NCBI RefSeq assembly: GCF_011947265.1
Contig: NZ_JAATHD010000004.1
Span: 248,001 to 312,000 of the forward strand
Origin: Paenibacillus sp. HB172176
Lineage (GTDB): Bacteria > Bacillota > Bacilli > Paenibacillales > Paenibacillaceae
Direction: 5' to 3'
Length of the DNA stretch: 64,000 nt
The notes below the pieces were generated by a model that had not been told where the DNA came from, searched no databases, and saw only the letters and a list, made by a program, of their open reading frames with translations. Positions 19,419 through 27,983 of the stretch are shown one piece after another (the stretch's first letter is position 1; the number at the start of each line of letters is the position of its first letter). Made by a program: the position numbers and the translations under genes.

Positions 19419-20761
19419 CTAAGAAGCCAAATGTAATCTTCGTATTCAGTGATCAACATCGAGCAGAGGCGACCGGGTATGCGGGGAATCCGGATGTGCG
19501 AACGCCCAACCTGGACGCGCTCGCTGAACGAAGCTTGAACTTGACGACGGCGGTAGCCAATGTTCCTTGCTGCTGCCCATACCGGGCCACCCTGATGACG
19601 GGGCAATATCCGCTTACGCATGGCGTGTTCGTCAACGATGTTCATCTGGGACGGGAAGCGACCTCAATCGCGGATGCGTTCGCGGCAGGAGGCTACGACA
19701 CCGCCTATATCGGCAAGTGGCACTTGAACGGCCGGGGCCGCAGCCGGTTCATATCGAAGGAGGATCGTCAGGGCTTCGACTTCTGGCAGGCGCTGGAATG
19801 TACGCATCACTACAATGACTCTTATTATTACGAGGACGAACCGGCGATGTTGAAGTGGGAAGGCTATGACGCGGAAGCCCAGACGCGAAGCGCTCAGCGG
19901 TATATTCGGGGGCGCGAGGGGCGGGATAAGCCATTCTTCCTCGTGCTGTCCTGGGGGCCGCCGCATAATCCTTATCATACCGCTCCGCAGCCGTACAAGG
20001 ATATGTACGATCCGAAGCAGCTGACCCTGCGTCCCAACGTGCCCGATTCGCATGCAGAGATCGCCCGTCAAGATCTGGCGGGCTACTACGCTCATATCAG
20101 CGCGCTCGATGCCTATGTCGGCGACTTGCTGGCGACGCTTCGCGAGCAGAATCTGGAGGACGACACGATCTTCGTCTATACGTCCGATCACGGGGATATG
20201 ATTGAATCCCAGGGGCAAGCCCGGAAGCAGCGTCCGTGGGAGGAGTCGATACGGGTGCCTTTCCTCATTCGTTATCCGAGGCAATTCGGGAATCGCGGCA
20301 AGGAGATTTCCGCACCCTTCAACAGTCCCGATGTGATGCCGACGCTGCTTGGACTTAGCCGGCTTCCCGTCCCCGAGTCGGTCGAGGGCGTCGATTATGC
20401 GCCGTATTTGCGAGGCGAGCGGGGGCGTCCCGCCGAAGCTGCGCTTATCGCGTGCATTCACCCCTCGGGCGAATTCAGCCGCGCCGAAGGAGGACGGGAA
20501 TATCGGGGGATTCGCACGGAACACTACACCTATGTCATCGATCGGGAAGGGCCTTGGCTCTTGTACGACAATGAGCGCGATCCCTATCAATTGCACAATC
20601 TATGTCGCCAGGCTTCTCATCGGCCACTGCAAGAAGAGCTTGACGCCATGCTTCGGCGAATGCTGACGCAGCATGGCGATGCCTTCCTCGAGGGAGAACG
20701 CTACATTGAACAATGGGGATATGAGCTTGACCATACGGGGACGGTGCCTTATGAGGCATAA
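19415..20761 (+). CDS. Family S1 formylglycine sulfatase with CCPYR active-site core
   Basis: This 448-residue protein opens with the sulfatase metal-binding strand NVIFVFSDQH (Asp13 region) and carries PCCCPYRATLMTG. Cys53 is the residue to be oxidised to formylglycine (C-x-P-x-R), with Tyr instead of the usual Ser or Ala at the fourth position. The second metal motif TSDHGDMIESQG and C-terminal LYDNERDPYQLHNL are also typical. No signal peptide is present, so desulfation would be cytoplasmic, after import. No sulfatase-maturing enzyme is encoded in the window. It is coupled to GH36 by an ATGA overlap, and the GH110-like gene probably starts within its last codons. Confidence 0.92.
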   Translation: MTKKPNVIFVFSDQHRAEATGYAGNPDVRTPNLDALAERSLNLTTAVANVPCCCPYRATLMTGQYPLTHGVFVNDVHLGREATSIADAFAAGGYDTAYIGKWHLNGRGRSRFISKEDRQGFDFWQALECTHHYNDSYYYEDEPAMLKWEGYDAEAQTRSAQRYIRGREGRDKPFFLVLSWGPPHNPYHTAPQPYKDMYDPKQLTLRPNVPDSHAEIARQDLAGYYAHISALDAYVGDLLATLREQNLEDDTIFVYTSDHGDMIESQGQARKQRPWEESIRVPFLIRYPRQFGNRGKEISAPFNSPDVMPTLLGLSRLPVPESVEGVDYAPYLRGERGRPAEAALIACIHPSGEFSRAEGGREYRGIRTEHYTYVIDREGPWLLYDNERDPYQLHNLCRQASHRPLQEELDAMLRRMLTQHGDAFLEGERYIEQWGYELDHTGTVPYEA

Positions 20762-22583
20762 GACAGGTTCGGAGGGAGAATGCAAGGCGGCTCGGGCGAC
20801 GATAGAGGTTAACGCCGCAACGTATGGATTAAGGGAGGGCGAAGACGCCGTGCCGGCATTGCGGCGCGCGCTGGACGACGCGAAGCGGCTTGGAGCCGCA
20901 AGGCTCGACATCGCCTCCGGCACCTATGCGCTGAAGCCCGACTTCGCGTCGGAGAGGCATTGCTACATTTCGAACAACGACGCGGGCATGAAGCGGATCG
21001 CCTTCCTGCTCGAAGAATTCGATCATTTTGAATTGGATGCCAACGGCTCTTTGTTCGTATGCGAAGGCATGATGGTTCCCTTTTTCATTACGCGATGCCG
21101 GCATATCGCGCTGCACAACTTTCGGTTGGATTGGGAGAAGCCGTTTTTCTTCCAAGGCACAGTCGTGGCCTCGCATCCGGAAGAAGGCAGCTTCGACCTT
21201 CGAGTACTGGACGAATGCGCGTATGAGATTCGCAAGGAAGAGTTGATCTTTCGCGGCAAGCCGGCGCCCGGCGCAGATCATTGGAAGCAATGGCCCGCGC
21301 CGCTGCTGACGGACGCGACGTGGGAGCAGAATATGCACTGGAACATGTGGTTCGACGAGCGAACGGGCAGACCCCTCTACCAAGAAGGGAAATACCAGCT
21401 CGAACCGCAGCCCAGAGTCGAACAATTGCAGCCGGGCGTCGTCCGCTTCCATCATGCCTGCTCCGAGTTGCCCTCGCCCGGCATGACGCTGGTGGTCAAG
21501 GGCAAGAAAGAGCCGAATCGGGCGTCGCCCGCGATCGTCATGTCGGAAAGCGTCGACCTTAGCGTGGAACGGGTGACGGTCCATCATGCGGGAGGCATGG
21601 GCCTGATCGGACAGCGCTGCGAAGACGTAACGCTTCGGCAGTTCGAGGTGCGGCTTCCTCCGGACAGCCAACGAATCTGCTCGACTACCGCCGATGCCAC
21701 GCACTTCAATATGTGCAAGGGCAGCATCGTTTTCGAGGATTGCTATTTCGAGAACATGCTGGACGATTTGACCAACATCCACGGGAGCTATGTGCGCGTG
21801 GACAGAGCGGTGGATTCCCGTACGCTATTATGCCGCTTCATGCACAAACAGCAGGCTGGGCTCCGATTCGCGGACGCGGGAGATCAGGTTCGCCTGTTCA
21901 CGAGGGACGATCTGCAGGTCTACGCCATGTTGGACGTGGAGGAGGTTCGCGAGTATAATGCCGAATGCTTCGCCGTCGCGTTCAGACAGCCCGTGGACAA
22001 GCTGGTGAAGCCCGATTCCGTCGCGGATAATTTGACGTGGCAGCCGGAGGTGGAGATGCGGCGTTGCACCGTCCGGAACAATCGTGCGAGATGCATCCTG
22101 TTGCAGACGCGTCGGCGGGTTCTGATCGAGCATAATCATTTCGAATGTTCATCGTTTGCGGGCCTATCCTTCGGAGGAGACGCCGGCTTATGGTGGGAGG
22201 CCGACAAGGTAGAAGATGTGCTTATCAGGCACAACATGTTCAAGGATATCCATGGCCCGATTATTCACATTGCTCCGCGAATCGATACGAACGTCAACCC
22301 GCAGGCCAGATATCATCGCAATATAAGGGTCGAGCAGAATGAGATCGAGGCGGCCCATGGCACGCTCGTGCGCGCGCATGCCGTCGACGGATTTCGATTT
22401 GTCGGCAATGACGTTCGGACGGGATCGAGAACGGAGGCGGCCAAGGATAAGCCGAACTTCGCCTTCACCGCAAGCTCGGATGTGCTGATCGCCGACAATC
22501 GCGTGGAGTGGGAGTCGGAGCTCGTGATCGCAGGAGAGGATAGCAGCGATATTGTTCAACACGGTAATGTTTGCAAAAGTTGA
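20751..22583 (+). CDS. GH110-like alpha-1,3-galactosidase (parallel beta-helix)
   Basis: This protein of about 610 residues has no signal peptide and shows a right-handed beta-helix with the GH110 pattern STTADATHFNMCKGSIVFED and ENMLDDLTNIHGSYVRVD. The paired acidic residues of the latter are the expected catalytic region. GH110 enzymes remove alpha-1,3-linked galactose, as in blood-group-B or linear B structures and some carrageenan-type oligosaccharides. The start at 20751 overlaps the sulfatase stop; the ribosome binding site (GGGGACGG) is poor, so translation probably depends on coupling. An ATG near 20780 with a better site is out of frame. It is the last gene of the operon; a strong terminator follows. 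Confidence 0.82.
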   Translation: MRHKTGSEGECKAARATIEVNAATYGLREGEDAVPALRRALDDAKRLGAARLDIASGTYALKPDFASERHCYISNNDAGMKRIAFLLEEFDHFELDANGSLFVCEGMMVPFFITRCRHIALHNFRLDWEKPFFFQGTVVASHPEEGSFDLRVLDECAYEIRKEELIFRGKPAPGADHWKQWPAPLLTDATWEQNMHWNMWFDERTGRPLYQEGKYQLEPQPRVEQLQPGVVRFHHACSELPSPGMTLVVKGKKEPNRASPAIVMSESVDLSVERVTVHHAGGMGLIGQRCEDVTLRQFEVRLPPDSQRICSTTADATHFNMCKGSIVFEDCYFENMLDDLTNIHGSYVRVDRAVDSRTLLCRFMHKQQAGLRFADAGDQVRLFTRDDLQVYAMLDVEEVREYNAECFAVAFRQPVDKLVKPDSVADNLTWQPEVEMRRCTVRNNRARCILLQTRRRVLIEHNHFECSSFAGLSFGGDAGLWWEADKVEDVLIRHNMFKDIHGPIIHIAPRIDTNVNPQARYHRNIRVEQNEIEAAHGTLVRAHAVDGFRFVGNDVRTGSRTEAAKDKPNFAFTASSDVLIADNRVEWESELVIAGEDSSDIVQHGNVCKS

Positions 22584-22657
22584 TGAACTGTTTTCGTAAA
22601 CGCATGACTTCAATCGTGACAGGTTTAAGCTAATCGGGTCATAGCCCTTGCTTGCTT

Positions 22658-22695
22658 CACCCCCAGCCATCTGAACGGCTGGGGGTGATTGTCGT
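22658..22695 (+). terminator. Rho-independent terminator of the glycan operon
   Basis: An 11-bp GC-rich stem (CACCCCCAGCC / GGCTGGGGGTG) with an 8-nt loop is followed by ATTGTCGTTATTTC, 75 bp after the GH110-like gene. Confidence 0.85.
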
Positions 22696-22721
22696 TATTT
22701 CTGATAACGCACATGGCTGTA

Positions 22722-22775
22722 ATGTTCCAAACGAACGATCTTGTTCTTCAAAATGTTCGACATATATTCTATAAT
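22722..22775 (+). promoter_or_regulatory. Promoter and possible autoregulatory operator of the DeoR-type gene
   Basis: A -10 box TATAAT lies at 22770-22775; no good -35 is visible. Upstream, ATGTTCCAAACGAAC (22722-22736) has the GTTC-n5-GAAC inverted repeat and shares its first six bases with the two operator-like copies at the kinase/aldolase promoters, suggesting autoregulation. A second ATGTTCG occurs at 22753-22759. Confidence 0.4.
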
Positions 22776-22809
22776 TAATAAAAATGTCATTGAAGAGCGG
22801 GGGAATACT

Positions 22810-23565
22810 ATGTCGACAGGTTTGAATGATCGACAGAAACAAATTATTAGCATGTTGCAGAAGGGCGGAGAGATCAAGATTGGCGAATTAAAGGACCTAT
22901 TCTCGGTCACGGATATGACGCTCAGAAGAGACTTCGAAAAGCTCGAGCAGCTTGGTATGCTGAGGCGTACGTACGGGGGCGCCATTCTTAATTCCAGAGA
23001 GGCTGCTCTTCCCGAACGCGCAACGGTCAACAGGATCGGGAAAGAGAGGATTGGCGAGACGGCAGCAAAGTTAATTTTGCCGGGAGAATCCGTCTTTATC
23101 GACAGCGGTTCAACGACGCTGCAGATCGCTCGCGCTTTGCCGATCCAACATCCCGTTACTGTGGTGACTAACGCCATTCATGTAGCCGCCGAGTTGTCCG
23201 AAAAGAAGATTCCTACCGTTGTCATTGGCGGCGTACTGCTTGACACCACCGACGCGATGGCCGGGACGGCGGCGGTCGAGTCCATATCGAAAATGGCTTT
23301 TGACAAAGTGTTCCTGGGCACTACCGGTCTTAGTATTCCTCACGGTTTCAGCAACTCCAATATGCTGGAAGCGGATGTCAAACGCATTGCGATTGGGCGA
23401 GCAACCGAAACCTACATTGTCATGGACCAAACAAAATTTAATCAAAGCGCGTTGTTCTCCTTCGCCTCGCTAGCTGAAGTTCATGCCATCATAACGGATG
23501 AACAACCCGGAGAAGAGTGGCTGGCTGCTTTGCTGGCAAATGAAACTGGAGTCATCATGCCATAA
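22810..23565 (+). CDS. DeoR/GlpR-family transcriptional repressor of sugar metabolism
   Basis: This 252-residue regulator has an N-terminal winged helix-turn-helix (LNDRQKQIISMLQKGGEIKI, then VTDMTLRRDFEKLEQLGMLRRTYGG, both family signatures) and a C-terminal sugar-phosphate-sensing domain of the isomerase-like fold (ESVFIDSGSTTLQIA, VVTNAIHVAAEL, FLGTTGLS). The start is ATG 22810 after a GCGGGGG site; the frame extends upstream without a good start. Regulators of this family bind a phosphorylated sugar intermediate and release the operator. The nearby FGGY kinase and aldolase genes share operator-like repeats, so this is the likely regulator of that block. It is monocistronic and ends at its own terminator. 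Confidence 0.92.
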   Translation: MSTGLNDRQKQIISMLQKGGEIKIGELKDLFSVTDMTLRRDFEKLEQLGMLRRTYGGAILNSREAALPERATVNRIGKERIGETAAKLILPGESVFIDSGSTTLQIARALPIQHPVTVVTNAIHVAAELSEKKIPTVVIGGVLLDTTDAMAGTAAVESISKMAFDKVFLGTTGLSIPHGFSNSNMLEADVKRIAIGRATETYIVMDQTKFNQSALFSFASLAEVHAIITDEQPGEEWLAALLANETGVIMP

Positions 23566-23566
23566 G

Positions 23567-23616
23567 GAAAGGCCCCCGATCCGCTCACAACCGGCGTATG
23601 GGGGCCTTTCTTGACA
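23567..23616 (+). terminator. Rho-independent terminator of the DeoR-type gene
   Basis: An 11-bp stem GAAAGGCCCCC / GGGGGCCTTTC (23567-23577 and 23600-23610) starts two bases after the stop codon and is followed by TTGACAG. Because the arms begin A-rich and end T-rich, it may work in both directions. Confidence 0.8.
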
Positions 23617-23758
23617 GAATTTATAAAATTTCGAGTAACGTACTTTTTTAGGCGATTTAGCTATATGATGCTTACAAAGCAGCTTTGCTCTGGAAAGCTG
23701 CAGGTCGAACATCAAGGAAAGACCTCGAAAAGCGGAAATATCTAAAAGTGGCGCTGAT

Positions 23759-23856
23759 GGAGACAGGTGTGGAGATAAGCGTGGGACAAGTGCGGAGACA
23801 AGCGTGGAGATAGGCGGAGACAAGTGTGGAGTTAGGCGCGGAGATAGGCGGAGCGC
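23759..23856 (+). repeat. Degenerate 12-bp tandem repeat
   Basis: About eight imperfect units of GGAGAYARGYGT follow one another (for example GGAGACAGGTGT, GGAGATAAGCGT, GGAGACAAGCGT, GGAGACAAGTGT), some shortened to 10 or 11 bp. It lies in a 760-bp gene-free stretch between two convergent transcription units. Confidence 0.7.
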
Positions 23857-23905
23857 TAACGAAACTGGATAACGTTAAGAGCATAAAAAGGCATCCTAAT
23901 CAAAT

Positions 23906-24310
23906 CTAACGAAGATCTATCGTCTTATTTCAGGGTTTCGGGCAGCAATCATGCTCGTTTTGATGATATAACGATACCATTCTTCGTTAAATTCATGTAG
24001 GCCTGAGATTCGGGCGTATAACGTTATGAGTCTTCGTTAGAATCTGCTAGTCGTGGGGTCTGCTAACCGTCAAGTGCCGTTTAGGAAACTGAATGAACGG
24101 CAAGCTACTCAGCTTGCAAATGTAACGGACATTTTCGCCCCTTAGAAGCTCTTTTTAGCGAGCCCAGATTTTTAACGGACAATTTCGCCTCTTAGGGGGT
24201 TAATCCCGTTGTTTTTTCGCTCGTTTGGCTGGCTAAGAGGACCAAAAGTCCGTTAGAGCAAATGAGTATTGAAAAACGCCGTCTAAGAGGACCAAAAGTC
24301 CGTTAGAGCA
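23906..24310. repeat. Cluster of short interspersed intergenic repeats with 50-bp phasing
   Basis: There are two families. First, ATAACG-n7-TCTTCGTTA occurs at 23968-23989 and 24018-24039, with a related inverted copy near 23906-23927. Second, TAACGGACATTTTCGCCCCTTAG at 24123-24145 and a near copy at 24173-24195 are followed by inverted relatives at 24233-24260 and 24283-24310, which are identical to each other over 28 bp (CTAAGAGGACC, then AAAAGTCCGTTAGAGCA). Within each pair the copies start exactly 50 bp apart. No gene is visible here. Confidence 0.7.
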
Positions 24311-24375
24311 GATCGCTGCTTTTAAGGACGCCGAGAGGAAGTTTTCCCACCGCAACTCTCACTGGCCCGTTGCTC

Positions 24376-25872
24376 TCACAGGTCGGCTACCGCTTTTGAA
24401 AGCCGCTTGTAACGTTCATATCGTTCCTCGTACCTGGATTGGTTGGGTTGTTCAGGCTCAAAAATGTCAACCGGCTTGACCAGCACCCGCACCGCTTCCT
24501 CGTAGCTGCGGTAAACGCCCGAAGCCGTTCCCGCCAAGATAATATTGCCCATCGTTCCCGCCTCGCTTACGCTCAGCCTCTCAATCGGAACATTCATGAT
24601 ATCCGCTTTGATTTGAAGCCATAAGTCAGATTTGGCTCCGCCTCCGACCGCCCGCAAAGCCTGCACCTCTATGCCGGCTTCCTTCAGGCAGTCCAGATTG
24701 TAACGCATCTCATAGGTAACGCCTTCCAATAACGCGCGATAGATCTGGGCGGCATTGGTGCCTAAGGTAAGGCCGTACAACGTTCCTTTGGCATCCGGAT
24801 TCATGTACGGGGTTCCTGAGCCGGCGAAATGCGGGACGACAAGCAGATCCGTCGGCTCCACAGCGGCGGTAGAATTCAAGTAATCATACTCGGACACGCC
24901 TCGCGCTCGAGCTTCGGTTTCCGCGGCGTGTCCAAAGTTGTCGCGGTACCAACGGATGAGCGACCCGCCCGTGAAGTTGAACGCATAGGTCAAGTACAAG
25001 CCTTCAATGATATGAGGCGCGCAGTTGTACCGGCCCTCCAGCATCTTGGATCCAAGGACCGGGGAAGAATAGGCGGGCGTTATGCATTCCACCGTGCCAA
25101 TGCCGTCTACCGCCTGGTTAGTGGAAAGAATCCCTGCTCCCAGAGCGGCGCAAGCCTGGTCGTGGCCGCCCGCGACGACCAGCGCGTCAGCGTTAATTCC
25201 CAGAGCTTCGGCAATCTCTTGGCGAATGCAGCCAAGAGGCGTCCCGGATTGAACAAGCTCCGGGAATTTGCCAATCTCGATGCCCGCCGCATCGAACATG
25301 ACCGTATCCCATTGCTTCGCGGAGACGTTCAGGCCCATCGTACGAGAAGCCATCGTATAATCGGTTGCGCATCTGCCTGTGAGCAGAAAGGCGATATAAT
25401 CGCCAAACGGCATGAATTTCCACACCTTCGAGTAAATCTCTGGCTGGTGCTGCTTGATCCACATCACTTTAGGGAGTGAGAACATGGGATGCAGCGGCAC
25501 GCCGGTAATCTCCATTGTGCGGTTCTTGCCGACCTTCCGCTCGAGTATCGCAGCTTGCTCTATTCCCCTCTGATCCATGTATAAGATCGCCCGGCCGAGC
25601 GCTCGTCCATCTGAATCTACGGGAACGACGGCTTCGCCAAGCGACGACAAACTAAGCGCGCGAATTTCTGCGCCGGGGACCTTCAGCAGAGCTTCGGATA
25701 TTACTTGCCGAACGGCTTCCCAGACCCGCTCGGGATCTAATTCATAAGTCCCGCCACCCGGTTGTTCCGTCGGATACTCCATGTATGCCGCTGAGAGAAG
25801 CGCTCCCTCTTCGTTGAACAGAGATGCCTTGCAGCCTGTCGTTCCTATGTCTAGGCCCATTAGTGACACCAT
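24376..25872 (-). CDS. FGGY-family carbohydrate kinase (xylulokinase-like)
   Basis: This 498-residue sugar kinase has the FGGY/actin-like ATPase features: an N-terminal phosphate loop GLDIGTTGCKASLF, DQRGIEQ, the hinge and base region GGHDQACAALGAG, and the C-terminal adenosine motif RAVGGGAKSDLWLQIKADIM. AGGAGGG stands 5 bp before the ATG. It is divergent from the class II aldolase gene and shares a 126-bp regulatory region with it, each promoter carrying a near-identical operator-like site. It would phosphorylate a ketose, probably the product of the isomerase encoded on the other arm. The sugar cannot be read from sequence; D-xylulose, L-ribulose or D-tagatose are candidates. Confidence 0.9.
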   Translation of the reverse strand: MVSLMGLDIGTTGCKASLFNEEGALLSAAYMEYPTEQPGGGTYELDPERVWEAVRQVISEALLKVPGAEIRALSLSSLGEAVVPVDSDGRALGRAILYMDQRGIEQAAILERKVGKNRTMEITGVPLHPMFSLPKVMWIKQHQPEIYSKVWKFMPFGDYIAFLLTGRCATDYTMASRTMGLNVSAKQWDTVMFDAAGIEIGKFPELVQSGTPLGCIRQEIAEALGINADALVVAGGHDQACAALGAGILSTNQAVDGIGTVECITPAYSSPVLGSKMLEGRYNCAPHIIEGLYLTYAFNFTGGSLIRWYRDNFGHAAETEARARGVSEYDYLNSTAAVEPTDLLVVPHFAGSGTPYMNPDAKGTLYGLTLGTNAAQIYRALLEGVTYEMRYNLDCLKEAGIEVQALRAVGGGAKSDLWLQIKADIMNVPIERLSVSEAGTMGNIILAGTASGVYRSYEEAVRVLVKPVDIFEPEQPNQSRYEERYERYKRLSKAVADL

Positions 25873-25894
25873 TTATCCCTCCTAAGTTGATTTC

Positions 25895-25986
25895 ATGTTC
25901 ATTATAAACATTTTTAGCGAAAATGTAATTAAAATATTGATATTTTTTTTGTTTAAACCTATAATTATGTTCACAACAAACATTTT
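25895..25986. promoter_or_regulatory. Divergent promoters with two matching operator-like sites
   Basis: Rightward: TTGATA (25937-25942), 17 bp, TATAAT (25960-25965) for the aldolase operon. Leftward: TATAAT on the minus strand (25901-25906) with ATTACA 17 bp upstream, for the kinase. The sequence ATGTTCATTATAAACATTTT (25895-25914) covers the leftward -10. ATGTTCACAACAAACATTTT (25967-25986) covers the expected rightward start site. They match at 16 of 20 positions, and each contains the inverted TGTT/AACA arms, as expected for repression by one regulator, probably the DeoR-type protein. Confidence 0.7.
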
Positions 25987-26016
25987 ATTTTATATTTTAT
26001 GAAAAGGGGAGTAGAT

Positions 26017-26892
26017 ATGGCAAGAATAGCAATGAGCGAAATGCTGCGGGACGCATCGCGCAGAGGGTATGCCGTTCCTTGTTTTAACGCCATTAATCTG
26101 GACATGATTCGGGGAATTATCGAGGCGGCCGAGGAAGAGCGGTCTCCCGTCATCCTGTGCCACGCCGAAATTCATTTCAAGTATACACCGCTTGAGCAGA
26201 TTGCGCCCATCATGGTAGACGCGATGACGCGCGCGAAGGTGCCGGTCAGTATCTTGTTGGACCACGGCAAGAGCTTCTCTGCCGTTACGAATGCGATGCA
26301 CCTTGGCTTTAACGCGATCATGTTCGACGGCTCGGAATACGAGTATGAGGAGAATGTCAGACGGACATCCGAAGTTGTCAAGATCGCTAAGACGCTTGGC
26401 GTTTCCGTGGAAGGAGAGCTTGGTTACGTTACCCGTCCCAGAAGCGGCGGCGCGGAGGGCGAGGACGATGATTCCATCATTGACGATACTTCCTTATATA
26501 CGGATCCCGCGCAAGCAAGGGAGTTTATCGAACGGACTGGCATCGATGCGCTTGCGGCAGCGTTCGGGACGGTTCATGGGGTGTACTTGAAGAAGCCTGA
26601 GCTTGATCTGCAGAGATTGGAGAAGATTCGCGACGCCGCAGGCGTTCCGATCGTTATGCATGGGGGATCAGGACTGTCGGATAGCGATTTCATCGCCGCC
26701 ATTGATAAAGGCGTAGCGAAGATCAACTATTACACGGGCATGGCGCTGAAGGTGATGGATCACGCGAAGGAGCGGCTCGCTCAATCGAAGGACAACGTCT
26801 TCTACCATGAATTCATGATGAACATCATTCATGATTTCAAGGAAGACGCTCGGCAGATTATGCGAACCTTCCGCAGCAGCGGCCAGGCTTGA
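26017..26892 (+). CDS. Class II (zinc) ketose-bisphosphate/ketose-phosphate aldolase
   Basis: This TIM-barrel aldolase of 291 residues belongs to the fructose/tagatose-bisphosphate aldolase family. It shows the metal and catalytic motifs ILLDHGKS (Asp and zinc His), EGELGYV (Glu), AAFGTVHGVY (zinc His) and MHGGSGLSD (zinc His), plus the phosphate-binding KINYYTGMA. ATG 26017 has AAGGGGAG before it; the ATG at 25999 does not. It would split a phosphorylated ketose into DHAP and an aldehyde. It leads a five-gene run with a DUF4432 protein, arabinose isomerase, a second aldolase and a dehydrogenase. Confidence 0.92.
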   Translation: MARIAMSEMLRDASRRGYAVPCFNAINLDMIRGIIEAAEEERSPVILCHAEIHFKYTPLEQIAPIMVDAMTRAKVPVSILLDHGKSFSAVTNAMHLGFNAIMFDGSEYEYEENVRRTSEVVKIAKTLGVSVEGELGYVTRPRSGGAEGEDDDSIIDDTSLYTDPAQAREFIERTGIDALAAAFGTVHGVYLKKPELDLQRLEKIRDAAGVPIVMHGGSGLSDSDFIAAIDKGVAKINYYTGMALKVMDHAKERLAQSKDNVFYHEFMMNIIHDFKEDARQIMRTFRSSGQA

Positions 26893-26916
26893 TTATGGTA
26901 AGGGAGGGGACGGCAA

Positions 26917-27963
26917 GTGAGGCTGTATGGCAAAGAATGGAGCCGGCGCGAATTGGAAGCGCGAGTAGGTCGGATCGAGCAGCTTGGCGGCGTCGAGCGC
27001 TTCGCCAGAGCGGAGGGCCCCGAAGCGGGCGCGCAAGCTATTCGGGTGAGGACCGGTTCAGGCCTGTCCTACTGGGTAACGCCGGATAAAGGGATGGATA
27101 TCTCGCTAGCCGAAATGCACGGCGTTCCGGTCAGTTGGTCTTCGGGAAACGGAGAACCCCATCCTTCCTATTACGACCAGCGGGGATTCGAATGGCTACG
27201 AAGCGCTTCCGGCGGATTGCTGATGACATGCGGCTTATCCCAGGTGGGCGCGCCGGGCGAGGATGGAGAAGGAGCATACGGTCTGCACGGACGCGTTCAT
27301 CATATCCCGGCCCGGCAGGTATCCAGTTGGACTGATTGGGAGGGCGACGACTATGTAATGAAGCTTCGAGGCGTCGTTGATGAAACATCGATATTCGGGA
27401 CCTCTCTTCGTCTGACGAGGACCATTGTCAGTCGTCTCGGGCATAACTGTATCACGATTGCAGATACGGTCAGCAATAACGGATTCCGGTCGGCGCCGCA
27501 CATGATGCTGTACCATTTCAATTTCGGATTTCCGCTCATGGCCGAAGACACGGTGGTGGAGCTTCCGAAAGGAACGAGCTTCTCTCGAGATGCGGGCATG
27601 GAGCTTGGCAGGATTAACGATTGGCAAGCGCCCGATTGCTCTCATAAGGAGCAAGTATACTATCATGAGCCCGCAGACGGCATTGAACGCTTGAGCGCTC
27701 GCATCGTTAGTCCATCATTCCCGGCCAGAGGGGCGGAAGCCTCCCGAGCTTCGGGGCTTGCGGTTGAGCTGGAGTGGGATGCCTCCTCGCTGCCCAGATT
27801 GGTGCAGTGGCGAATGCCGGGAGCGGGAGAGCATGTGCTCGGCCTTGAGCCTTCGAACTGCTGGACGGGAGGACGCTCGACAGAGCGAGAGCGTGGAACG
27901 CTTCGCATGCTGGAGCCAGGCGATGCAATAGATTACAGGTTGGAATTGCGATTTCAATCATAA
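26917..27963 (+). CDS. DUF4432 / aldose-1-epimerase-like protein
   Basis: This 348-residue protein has the galactose-mutarotase-like beta-supersandwich of DUF4432 proteins: ELGGVERFARAEG, TPDKGMDISLAEMHGVPVSWSSG, GLMTCGLSQVGA, YGLHGRVHHIPA and MLYHFNFGFPL, the last three holding the expected histidines. The start is GTG behind GGGAGGGG, 24 bp after the aldolase stop. Family members bind or interconvert anomers of sugars, although DUF4432 itself is poorly characterised. Its place directly before the sugar isomerase suggests it supplies the right anomer. Confidence 0.85.
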   Translation: MRLYGKEWSRRELEARVGRIEQLGGVERFARAEGPEAGAQAIRVRTGSGLSYWVTPDKGMDISLAEMHGVPVSWSSGNGEPHPSYYDQRGFEWLRSASGGLLMTCGLSQVGAPGEDGEGAYGLHGRVHHIPARQVSSWTDWEGDDYVMKLRGVVDETSIFGTSLRLTRTIVSRLGHNCITIADTVSNNGFRSAPHMMLYHFNFGFPLMAEDTVVELPKGTSFSRDAGMELGRINDWQAPDCSHKEQVYYHEPADGIERLSARIVSPSFPARGAEASRASGLAVELEWDASSLPRLVQWRMPGAGEHVLGLEPSNCWTGGRSTERERGTLRMLEPGDAIDYRLELRFQS

Positions 27964-27983
27964 TGACAAGGAGGAATTCAATC

